Shown here: positions 10,794 through 19,830 of the stretch, in pieces
Layout: every line of letters starts with the position of its first letter
How positions within the stretch are numbered: the stretch's first letter is position 1
Assembly: GCA_020284085.1 (NCBI GenBank)
Contig: JACEVL010000999.1
Coordinates: forward strand, 366,001-430,000
DNA from: Aporrectodea caliginosa
Lineage: Eukaryota > Annelida > Clitellata > Crassiclitellata > Lumbricidae
Length of the DNA: 64,000 nt
Direction: 5' to 3'
Program-made: the position numbers and the translations under genes
Notes under the pieces: model-generated
Told to the model about the DNA's origin: nothing
What the model saw: only the letters and a program-made list of their open reading frames with translations
The model's database searches: none

Positions 10794-11613
10794 TCTGGCA
10801 GCTCCTCTCTGTTAGTACTCTTAGTGTTCCGATCGCATCCCTAGTTCCCATGCCTTTTCTAAAACCAAATTGATCATCTCCCAGCCCCTCAATTGCCTCT
10901 GTCTTTGCTTGCACTCTCTTTGCTAGTATTCTTATCATGACTTTTGACGCATGGGTGAGGAGGCTAATGGTCCTGTAATCCTCGCATGCTGTTGCATTTG
11001 GTTTCTTTTTAATTGGTATTATTATGGATTGCAGGAAGTCCTCTGGCCATTCTCCCGTTGTGTATATATCTTGGCATATCCTTATTAGTTCTTTCATGGC
11101 ACCATCCTCCAGACTTTTGAGCATCTCTGCTGGTATGTTGTCTATTCCCTCTGCTTTGTTGTTTTTCAGTTCCTTTATGGCCGCTCTTACCTCCTCTCCC
11201 AGCACCTCTGGGCCAATATCATCCTCTCTCCCTCGAGTCTCCTCTTCCTTCTCCAGTCCCTGATTGTCATGCAATTCTCCCTCTTCACTTCTGTAGAGTT
11301 CCTCCACGTACTCCTTCCATCGGTTCTTAACTTCAATTGTTTCATTTAGGAGTTTACCTTGTTTGTCGCTAACCTCTATTCCTCCTCCTCCTTTTCCCGG
11401 TTTCCTAGATATCTGTTTCACCTTTTCGTACACTTTGTCATATCTTCCCTGTTGCTGTAAGTCTTCTAACTCTTGACATTTCTCGTCCCACCATTTTTCC
11501 CTTGCCTCTTCTGTTGTTCTTCTCAGTTTGTTGTTTAATCTTCTATATTCTTGTCTTGCTTTTTCGGTGCTTTGGTGTTTCCATTTCCTCCTTTCCTCCA
11601 TCTCTTCTATCAT
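10759..11613 (-). pseudogene. LINE linker and N-terminal reverse transcriptase
   Basis: A 284-residue piece. Its first half is highly charged, rich in Glu, Lys and Arg, and lies between the endonuclease and reverse transcriptase domains. Its second half has the NKAEGIDNIPAEML, IIPIKKK, YRTISLL and GDDQFGFRKGMGTRDAI blocks. It ends by frameshift at about 10,795, before the DYEKAFD catalytic block. Confidence 0.85.
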
Positions 11614-11668
11614 TTCTCTTGTTACCCACGGTTTTCTAGCAGGTACTCTCTCTTCTGCTCCGACGATT

Positions 11669-11999
11669 TCATTGGCGCTCTGTATGATATTGTCTTTCAG
11701 TCTTTTCCATCTCTCTTAATTCTATGGATTTTCCTTCGTATTCTCTTAGATTTTCTTCTATTTTCTTTCCCAGTTCGTTGCTCTTTTCTTTCAGGTTCTT
11801 TTTATTCCATCTCTGTCTTATCTTCTTTTTCCTCTTGATGAATTTCAGTTTTATCTGGGCCTTCATGATGATCAAGTTGTGATCTGTGTCTGCGTCTGCT
11901 CCCGGCATTGCTCTTGCATTCTTGACACCGTTTCTGTATCTGTGTCTTACCATTATGTAGTCCAGCTGATATCTTGCCATATCTCCCGGGGATTTCCAC
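11669..11999 (-). pseudogene. LINE endonuclease C-terminal segment
   Basis: Includes YQLDYIMVRHRYRN and the terminal (T/S)DH motif of APE endonucleases (DTDHNLI). The frame continues upstream through 12,146 without a stop until the hAT insertion, then is lost at about 11,700. Confidence 0.8.
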
Positions 12000-12593
12000 G
12001 TGTACCTACGTCTCTTCTCGTGCTGAAACCAGGTGTTTGTCAGTATTAGTTCTCTTCTCTCACAGAACTCCGCTAGTTTTTCGCCTCTGCTATTTCTCTT
12101 CCCCAGACCATACTTTCCAATGCATTTTCCCTCCGCTCCTTCTCCCCAGTGGCGGCACTACACCAGGGCATGCCAGGGCAAATGCCCTGGTAAAAAAGCC
12201 TTTGCCCTGGTCGTTGCCCTGCCAAAAGTTTTGCTGTATTATACAGCCAAAAATTTGGCTATACAGCCTGTATAGCATGTATTTGACAGATTCGTCATAA
12301 TACACAACTGCAGATCCACAGACGTAGGCCTATGTGTGGGGTCTGCCTATATATAAGTAGCGTGTACATGTGTCGGATACGCATGTGTCAAAGTATCTGA
12401 CCCACAGTAGAAGCTATCACTCAGTTGTACATGGAGACACGCTCAATATAATGCCAGCGATGATTCTTCATTCAGGCGTAACACAACAACGTACCCTAGC
12501 TGTAACCTCTCCTTTTCCGATCACTCTGATCCAGCGTCAACGAGTGCTTGAAATAATATATGCCATCCCCCCTCTCCTCTCTCTCGCTGTCTC

Positions 12594-12690
12594 TCTTCTA
12601 TATATATATATATAATATAAATATATGTGTGTGTAGTATATAATATATGTATATATACACATATAATAATGTATAATTATAAATATACAT
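12594..12690. repeat. TA/TG microsatellite
   Basis: (TA)n with interspersed TGTG, inside the hAT element. The small ORFs across it have no protein-like character. Confidence 0.85.
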
Positions 12691-13586
12691 GTATCTCTGT
12701 CTCTGTCGCAGCCTGTCTGTTTCAGTGTGTTCCAGTGTCTCTGTACAAGCCATGGATGGTAAAAAAAAGTCTGTGCACACTAAACATGAATGCAGCCTCC
12801 AGTCATTAAACAGTCGCTATAATCATTCGTTTACCGTATTTTTAAATATAATACCTAAACGAAAATTATCATCAGCCATGAATCTCTGGCATTCAGAAAA
12901 GAGTAGAGAAAAGTCGAAAATCGACTAACTCCTGACTTCGGTACTCCTTCCATCAATTCGTTCTTTAAGATGCAAACCTCAAGTGCTGATATTCCTGCAG
13001 CTGCAGCTGTTGTGAGAATGCAGATATAGCGGAGGAAGAAGCCGATGTTAGTTCACTTTGCTCCGATGTGCCAAGTGACAACTTTCAAGGAGGAAACAGA
13101 CGTCATTAGAGGTGAGGAAATTGACATTAGGCCTACTTCCAGTTCCACTGCTATACCTCAGACTATGATTTATTTAAGCTGGACCGATCTTTCGCGACTG
13201 ATCGGGCACACTTTTCTTCCACTATCGCATCTGCTTCCTTTAATAATATTAAGAGCATGACTTTATCTCGGGGCCAATGTCATCCTAGTGGTCCGTTTGA
13301 AGAAGATGGAAGCGGTAGGCCTATTATCAGTAGCAAACCCTACTGTACTTCTCTACTGGAAACCTGAAAGTTACTAGAGATTGGCTGTGCTTCTCGCCAT
13401 AATGTGGACAAGAGAATTAGACCATACTGCCACAACTGTTTGCAGACAGGACAAACCCTAATCTTCAGTGGCAGTGGACTGATGGCGTTTCCTGTATCAT
13501 CACGGCACTATGACAGTAGCATGTTTAGGCGGCATGCACTATTCCAGTTACATCTGCTCAATCAGAGCGCTCATTCAGTTGCCTCT

Positions 13587-13750
13587 AGCTTATGAAGACA
13601 CACTTGAGAACTACAATGCTCGATGATAGATTGTCAGATGTAGCAGTTTTGTCGATGCATCCTGCCAGAGCTCGTTCATTGGATTTGGACAAAGTTGTGG
13701 AGAAATTTGTAGGTGAGTATCCACATTGCCGCATACAACTGAGAGTATAG
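13587..13750 (+). pseudogene. hAT transposase C-terminal dimerisation domain remnant
   Basis: One frame reads LMKTHLRTTMLDDRLSDVAV, then LSMHPARARSLDLDKVVEKF, before a stop near 13,748. The pattern (L-R-(S/T)-T-M followed by an R-L-x-x-(L/V)-A-x-L-S core and a hydrophobic/acidic D-x-D-x-V-(V/I)-x-x-F end) is the family hallmark of the hAT C-terminal domain. It lies where expected, near the 3' end of the element. The catalytic region upstream is decayed. Confidence 0.75.
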
Positions 13751-13998
13751 GCCTAACTATTGTCTAATTGCATCTCATATGACACGAGTTACTTGAGCAA
13801 TTGCGTGAACAATTCCTGAATCAGTGGCTCTATTTGTTGAACTTTCTTTTGAAAACTGTTGTGGATGGCTGGATGCTACCCAAAAGAGTATTTTTTAGTA
13901 ATGCTTCACTAAGTTCACTGAGATGTTAAAATTTGCTTTAAAAATGTGAAAAAGCGTTCAGCTTTAAGGTGCTTTGCCCACTCTGAGCCCCTGACCTG

Positions 13999-14135
13999 AC
14001 AAGTATGAGAGTGCAGAGGGCCGACTTATGGCGAGCGCGGTAGCGCGAAATTAAATGGTCACCATGCATATGGTCACCATATAAGCTCGCGCTACCACGC
14101 TTGCCATAAATCACCTCTGCACTGGTTACTTGTAT
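13999..14135. repeat. Hairpin-forming inverted repeat inside the hAT element
   Basis: Imperfect arms of about 50 bp (ACAAGTATGAGAGTGCAGAGG and its inverted partner ending CCTCTGCACTGGTTACTTGT) surround a centre of two TGGTCACCAT boxes. It may be the folded subterminal region of the transposon or a nested MITE. Confidence 0.7.
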
Positions 14136-14254
14136 GACTGCCCTGGCTATGCCCTGGTTACAAAAAGTGTCTGGCGCCGCCACTGCTTCTCCCACCACTG
14201 CGTTCCAGTCTCCCATTATGACAACATAATCTGTTCCCTTGGTTCTATCCAGTA

Positions 14255-14819
14255 TTTAGTTTTAGGCACGTATAATATAATTATCACAAGTTAAAACACG
14301 TATGAAATCTGAGATCGGTATTTGGCTGTAGGCCTACAAAGACATTTTCACATTAGGCTGTCTTGCAAAATTATAGAAATTTTAAACGTTAATTGAATTT
14401 TAGAAAATAAAAAGAAATAAAGTGGCATTAGAAATATATATATTTCAAAGTTATATTACGCTATAACTAGCCCATGCATTTATAAAACATCCGGAGCGTA
14501 ATATATTATTATGTTTCACAAGACTTAGAACCAACAAAGTGAATTGCTTATTTTCAGATTATTGGGAGTATTGCGCTACAAAATAAATTGGCATAATATA
14601 GGCCTGCATCGCGCTCTGTTGGAAATACATGGACGCCATAGCTTCGTATTTTGTTGTTTTTGTGGTGTACAGTTACCAAGAATCGAAGGTATTTCTCATA
14701 AAATATCTTTAATATTTTATTCGAGTTAAAACAGTTTTATTCGCCAAGGGTTTTTAAACAGTTGAACCATACGCCGTAGCAGCAGCAGGATTAAAACCTT
14801 TAGCTGTTGGCCTGTTGTT
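14255..14819. other. Unassigned AT-rich spacer
   Basis: No supported gene. The 14,544-14,729 frame has no protein-like features that I recognise. Confidence 0.4.
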
Positions 14820-15335
14820 GAGGTTTGTCTCGCACCGAACCTCCGAAACCAAATCCCGAAAGGGTTGAAAATGCTATTTGGCCTAAAAGCCCCCAAACTT
14901 TATTTCTACCAAGCGTTCGAGATATAGGAAACTTATTTGGACTAGGCGGACAGTCTCTTGCATGATGTATTCTAACTTCTTAAGCGCTACTTGTGTGCTA
15001 GGCGGGGTCAGCCCGAATCCCCGAATTCCCGAAAACGCGGAAAATAGACCAAAGCCCGATTACTGTTTCTAAACAATATTAATAAAATGCCAAACGAAAA
15101 CTTCCGGATCTCATGCTATCTCAGTGCAGCAATACAGAGAGCGAGTGTTGTAAGAGTATAATCACATAAAATTATGTTGAGGTCCACCCGAATCACTGAA
15201 ACTTTATTCTCGGAGCGTAATGAAAATGTAAAATTAAGCCAAACCTTGAAAAAGCAATTTTTCTACCAAGTGTTCAAAATCATGAAAACTAGTAATGGAC
15301 AGCCGGACAAACTCTTGAATATTATATTTGGAAAA
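14820..15335. repeat. Degenerate tandem repeat upstream of the 15.8-kb gene
   Basis: Related blocks start near 14,820, 15,003 and 15,180. Shared phrases are CCGAA(C/T)C.CCGAA, then an AAGCC.AA segment, then TTTCTACCAAG(C/T)GTTC with GGCGGACA or GCCGGACAAACTCTTG further on. They are diverged, so the unit borders are uncertain. Confidence 0.45.
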
Positions 15336-15749
15336 TATCCCAGTTAGATTTGAGAAAGTAATTTACTTTTCCATTCGCAGATAGATTTTTGAGATCTGGT
15401 GGAAATTCATTTTTGGGGATGGGAGTTTTGAGGATTTGCCCTCCATTTAATTTGATTCCTGCCTTGGTGTTGGTAAGGTTGAGTAACAGTGCTGCTTCTA
15501 ATATAGTTAAATAGGTATGGGGATAAGATACATCTGTGTCATACTTACGTTTTCATGTGAAAGTATTCTGTGAACTTTTTATCTACTTTTATGGCACTTG
15601 ATAATCTTATTATAGTTTACTTTAATGGGTATATGTTGTGATTTAATATAATAATTGTACCAACTGCCTTTTACCAGTAACTTGGTCTAGTAATTGTGTG
15701 AGAGTTTTTTTCATATTTGGCCATTTACTTTTTGGGGCTAGCTTTTGAA

Positions 15750-15771
15750 TTGACACTGTTGTTGATTGTAG
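15750..15771 (+). promoter_or_regulatory. Probable splice acceptor of a 5' UTR intron
   Basis: GACACTGTTGTTGATTGTAG lies 76 bp before the ATG at 15,847, followed by A/G-rich leader sequence (GAGAGAGAGAGA). The upstream non-coding exon was not identified. Confidence 0.4.
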
Positions 15772-15846
15772 AGATGTAGCAGAAAACAAAAAAATCAAGC
15801 TACCGGAGTGGAAGAGAGAGAGAGAGACGGCGAGTGAGGAAGAGAT

Positions 15847-17470
15847 ATGGCTACGAATGTGGTCTATTTGCCTGTTAACGAGTCAATCCAGAACCTGATT
15901 CATGTTTACGACAGGAACGTCTTTGCTGGTGTCACAGTCGTCATTGCCTTGGCTGCAAACGTTACTGTAACAGTTCTATGTTTCTGCCTGGCTGCGGCCT
16001 GCCTTGTCTTTGTGCTTCATCGATACCTCAGACAACGCGAGGAGCGTGACAAACTGTGCAAGGTCATTGCCAACCAGTACTGGATAAGCGAAGATCAGAT
16101 CACGCTGGTTGTCCACCTCTTGACCAGTCTGAAAAAGGTCGTCCTCTTCCGCGATGTTACAGCATTCCACGTGCTTGGATATAAGTACAGATGTGAAAAT
16201 GGCGTCTATGGCAACCGGGATGCTCGTGGTGCTGAGAAGAGACTCCTGCATCCTTATTTAGCTGCGGTCGACGTGTTTCAGATTCTGAAAAAGATTGAAC
16301 GCCTTTTTGACAGCCTGATGCTTCAGTTGACCTTGCAGAGGAAAATGCCCACAACACATTGCCAGTGCATTCAGTGCTACACTCTTTGGCCTTGTCCAGG
16401 TCACTTCCCTTATCTGGTGTGACCACAAGGTTCGTGGAATTCGGCGCCTGGTGGAGTATTTTGCTGGAAGTGCTTCAGCAGAAGCGTTTGACGGTCTGCT
16501 CATTAGTGATGCCGATCTAGAGACGCTTGTTGTGACCCGTGTCCCATACGTTGGTCAACTGTACCTTAATGGCGACCATTTTGTCCTCAAAGACTGTGAA
16601 ATCTCAGGTGAAGGGAAGATTGACCTGAAAAGCAAGATTCGCTATGTCGATACTGTCCTTGCAAAGGAGGCTAAAGTTCTTCAGGCGAAGGAGAAGAACA
16701 TTGTGGAGTCGTACTACGCAGCTCGTGAGCTCTGCCTCAAAAATGGATTTATCCAGACAAAGTCGCACTTTCCTGATGTTTCCAAGTTCCCAGATGCTGA
16801 CCGTGCAACCGAGTGTGTTGGCAATCTCCGTCACCTGCTCCGCTTGATGTGCGGAGTCGCACCAAATGTCCGTAAGATTGAAAACGACGACAAGTTCTTC
16901 CAGTTCCTGATGCAGCTGCACGAAGCTCTCTACAGCTGGATGGACGAGCAGACAATGATCGAGGTGATCGAGCGCTGCCGCAACAACATTGTTTCGATCC
17001 TGCATAGCCTGACGATCGAGCAGATCCTTGCTGATCGTGAGTTCACCAAGGCCAAGTTGGAGCAGCTGGAGAAGGAGCTCTACCGGCACCTCAACTATTT
17101 GACCATTCGACAGGTACAGTACGAACGGCGCCAGCACCACGATCGACTGAAGGAAGCGGGTGATGCAAGGATGAGACCGGCCGACAGCGAGTCATCCGTC
17201 TATACCATGGCCTTGTCAACTTCGTCATACGCCCTTAGGCGTCAGATGTCCCAGGAACATCCTGGAGCGGAAGGCAGTCTCCTTGTTCACCAGCAAAGCA
17301 TTGATCAGGGTTCCATTGCATCTGGATCATCGATATATGCAACTGCGACCCTGTTGTCCTCGTTCAGTGAGACCCTGCTTCCTGGTTCAAGGGCTTCTCC
17401 AATTTCACACAAAATGTTGAGCAGGCCAGCATCAGACAGTGATGGTGAGTTCTTTGAAACACCTGTCTGA
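15847..17470 (+). CDS. Membrane-anchored protein of unknown family; coding exon with two apparent frameshifts
   Basis: A single coding exon of about 540 codons. The ATG at 15,847 has G at -3 and +4. The first 155 or so codons (frame of 15,847) have a long hydrophobic segment at residues 26-56 (FAGVTVVIALAANVTVTVLC onward), then a basic stop-transfer RYLRQREERDK. Coding character then moves to a second frame at about 16,317 and a third at about 16,357. Each move fits loss of one base. The third frame runs open to the stop at 17,468-17,470 and begins with a second hydrophobic segment (FSATLFGLVQVTSLIW). The soluble part is helical and charged. The tail is Ser-rich and ends SDSDGEFFETPV. I do not recognise the family. 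The breaks may be assembly errors or real decay. No poly-A tract or target duplication marks it as a retrocopy. Confidence 0.7.
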
Positions 17471-18289
17471 TGTAGGTTTTGGTAAGTCACAAATACAGCA
17501 AGCATATTGCAGATACCATTTTTGGCTTGCAGTAATGTACAGTAACATAGGTCAAAGGACTAGCAGCTTCGGGGTATGGAACACTCATATTTACCACCTG
17601 ATTTCCCTGATCATGAGCCAGAAGTTTTCTGGAGTGTCCTATTGAAATAGGAATTTTAAATTATCATGTATGGGAAGAGCTCAGTGTGGCTGCATCAGCA
17701 TTTTTGGATTGATGGTGTAATGTGCAGTTGGTAGATGTATGTGTAATACATTACTGTTTTGTTTTGCCTCCTATTGACATTATTTTACATATCTGAATCA
17801 GGAGCTTATGTTACCAAAGAATAGTAAATTATTCAGAGTTCCTGGTTCATGTGGCACTGAAGATGAGGAATGACACTGGCTTTGTCTGGATGATTGTAGT
17901 ATGTTCTGCATTTGGAAAGCCTTCGCACTGCCAGGTCTGTATAGGATGGGCATTAATCAGTAGTAGGTTCAGGTGGTGTGGACATCACTGAAGATCCTGG
18001 CTTGCAATTTTCCTCCTTACAGACCACGTGTAGGCATAGGCTTGAGAATATCCAAATGGTTGGTGATATTTTACAATGGGTGCATGGACTGACCTGTTTA
18101 CAAGTTGACTATTTTTCATAGAGAGGTTGGATACTGATAGGCCTAATAGTTGTTCAAATATCATCCAACACCATGCAAAGTTCAAGGTAGACTTGCTTAT
18201 GGACTGGACACAGATGGTGAAGGAGTCGAAAGGTACAAGTATTATTCAGCAAACCATGCACAAGATCAACTTAGATTTACTGGTCAAAC

Positions 18290-18425
18290 ATAGTAGGGAC
18301 CCTGGGCAAGTCCTTCACTCGCAATTGCTCATGCGCTTCGGCGTGAAAGTAGTCGGGAGCGCCTCTGAATAGGCAATCTGGTAGGGGCGCTATAACAAGT
18401 GTTCAAATACAATACAATATGATGT
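18290..18425 (+). mobile_element. SINE 3' part
   Basis: Contains GGGCAAGTCCTTCACTC, matching the body of the tRNA-headed SINE at 27,700-27,890. A GGGAGCGCCTCTGAATAGG...GGGGCGCTATAACAA tail module and an ATACAATACAATA tail follow. It links the tRNA-headed SINE to the GCGC-type tail. Confidence 0.6.
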
Positions 18426-18810
18426 TAACCAGCTTGGTTTCTTTTGGAAATGATGAGGCTGGACAGATTAACTGAGCTATAATGGACCAAAATTTGGTGT
18501 TCACTCTGACCAGTGCTCATGTTTCTAAGAATCAATATTTTCTATCAAATTTCTTTTAAGATATGTGCATCTTAAAGACGAATGCTGTTTGAAAGTTGTT
18601 AAGAAAAATTTACCTGGGCTCATGCGTAACAAGTTTTTTAAAGTAATTTTTTTAGTACTTTCGTTGTAAACGTTCTTTGACAGTTTTTTATTTCTTAAGT
18701 TTCTTTTAAAGTTTAAAGTTTTGTTTATTTTCCACATTCAGTTTGGCTAAACTGGTAATGGTTTACTTTTCATTTTCTCAGGTAAATTTGTTTTGCAGAC
18801 TGTTTGTTAC

Positions 18811-18852
18811 TGTCTCATTCCAGAACTAGTCACTTTTAGTGTTATATTATAA
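18811..18852. repeat. Direct repeat, copy 1 (about 40 bp)
   Basis: TACTGTCTCATTCCAGAACT and the following AGTCACTTTTAGTGTTATA recur exactly at 19,792-19,830. Confidence 0.85.
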
Positions 18853-18871
18853 ATAGCTCCATATTTTCATT

Positions 18872-18915
18872 CTGAGAATTTATATAGCGCCTCTTCAAGA
18901 GACATACTCAGACTA
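18872..18915 (-). repeat. SINE-like tail fragment
   Basis: On the minus strand it reads CTGAGTATGTCTCTTGAAGA then GGCGCTATATAAATTCTCAG, the same module as 3,590-3,672. Confidence 0.55.
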
Positions 18916-19791
18916 CATGATTAAAATTTTAATTAGTTTCTTTCAAGTGTATTGTGACTTGGGCCTAATACATGTCTTTGTTATTGTGGCATCTGAGCTC
19001 TGGGAAAAACAAATTGGGGAGAAAATGTCACTAGCAGCAGCTGGGGAATCAAACGGCAGAGATTAAGAGCCATACTTTCCAGGCTGTGTTGCGTGCTAGA
19101 AACTTGCTAGCAGAGGAATTATGGAGTCAGCTGAGGCCAGTCAAACCATCTGAGGCAAATTTACAGTGCTGTTGGTATATAGTGTATGGCTACACCGCTG
19201 CTCAGCTGTACATAGGCCTACACCTCTCAGCCAATATGGGGCTCTTGTACTGAGTGATAAGAAGGTGGTAGAAACTTTGTATTCAAATTGAGACATAAAA
19301 TAAAGAAATTTCACCATCAAGGTTAGCCATCAAGGCTTGTGGCTAACAGTCCAGTCTGAAGGAAGGCCAACAAAGGAAGAACTGCTGAAGTCAGTCTGTC
19401 AATTTTACCGAGTACTGATCAGAACATGAGTAGAATAATAATACTGAACATTGAATGAAAATGAATTGGAGATAACTCAAACTTAGTACTTAGTGCTGGT
19501 GATAGAAACGAGTGCGATGAAAGGGCTTAGGTGGTTAGTGAAGGTCAGCTGATTTTCAAGGACAAGGTCAGGTACAGATGAAGATAAGATGGACCGTAGA
19601 AGCACTAAGGTCGAATAGTTGATCTGAGATGATTGTTAGTGGATGAATTTGGTTGTTGAAAAGCAGACTCATTTTGACTTCCTTCCAAGCAGCAACTGCA
19701 GTTTCAGTTGCTACAGTAGTCACTGGTTTTATTGATTTATAGTTATTAAGATGTGCAGCTGCATGTGGGTGTCTTTCTGCAGACATTTTTT

Positions 19792-19830
19792 TACTGTCTC
19801 ATTCCAGAACTAGTCACTTTTAGTGTTATA
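19792..19830. repeat. Direct repeat, copy 2
   Basis: Exact copy of 18,811-18,849, about 980 bp downstream. Confidence 0.85.

Larger units (their letters stand above)
12147..14185 (+). mobile_element. hAT transposon copy (2,039 bp) inserted in the LINE
   Basis: Perfect 10-bp terminal inverted repeats (CAGTGGCGGC...GCCGCCACTG) are flanked by a perfect 8-bp target duplication, CTTCTCCC, at 12,139-12,146 and 14,186-14,193. Subterminal GCCCTGG motifs occur near both ends (12,167-12,216 and 14,143-14,157). The body holds only fragments of transposase: a possible N-terminal piece with MDGKKKSVHTKHECS at about 12,752, and the C-terminal dimerisation region at 13,587-13,750. Stops and frameshifts make it non-autonomous now. 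LINE reading frames match on both sides, so the LINE was there first. Confidence 0.92.
9690..14254 (-). mobile_element. Degenerate LINE (endonuclease + reverse transcriptase), split by a hAT element
   Basis: Read right to left on the minus strand, the 5'-truncated element starts near 14,254 inside an APE-type endonuclease (VIMGDWNAVVGE at about 14,187-14,220). It is interrupted by the hAT insertion at 12,147-14,185 and then continues in frame from 12,146. Endonuclease motifs there include RYTWKSPGDMARYQLDYIMV and DTDHNLI (about 11,850-12,010). A linker rich in E and K follows, then reverse transcriptase blocks: NNKAEGIDNIPAEML (about 11,150), a QFGFRKGMGTRDAI box (about 10,860), VDYEKAFDRVDW (about 10,750), RGVRQGCPLSPLLF (about 10,600) and the catalytic FADD (about 10,455). 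The C-terminal YGSETWTMRKADIKRLEAFE segment lies near 10,070. The stop is near 9,729 and a GAAGAAGAAGAA tail ends at about 9,690. Frameshifts near 11,715, 10,795, 10,550 and 9,995 make it non-functional. Confidence 0.9.

Noticed and set aside
9514..12300. Plus-strand ORFs rich in Ser, Phe and Leu
   Set aside because: Antisense shadows of the minus-strand LINE reverse transcriptase.
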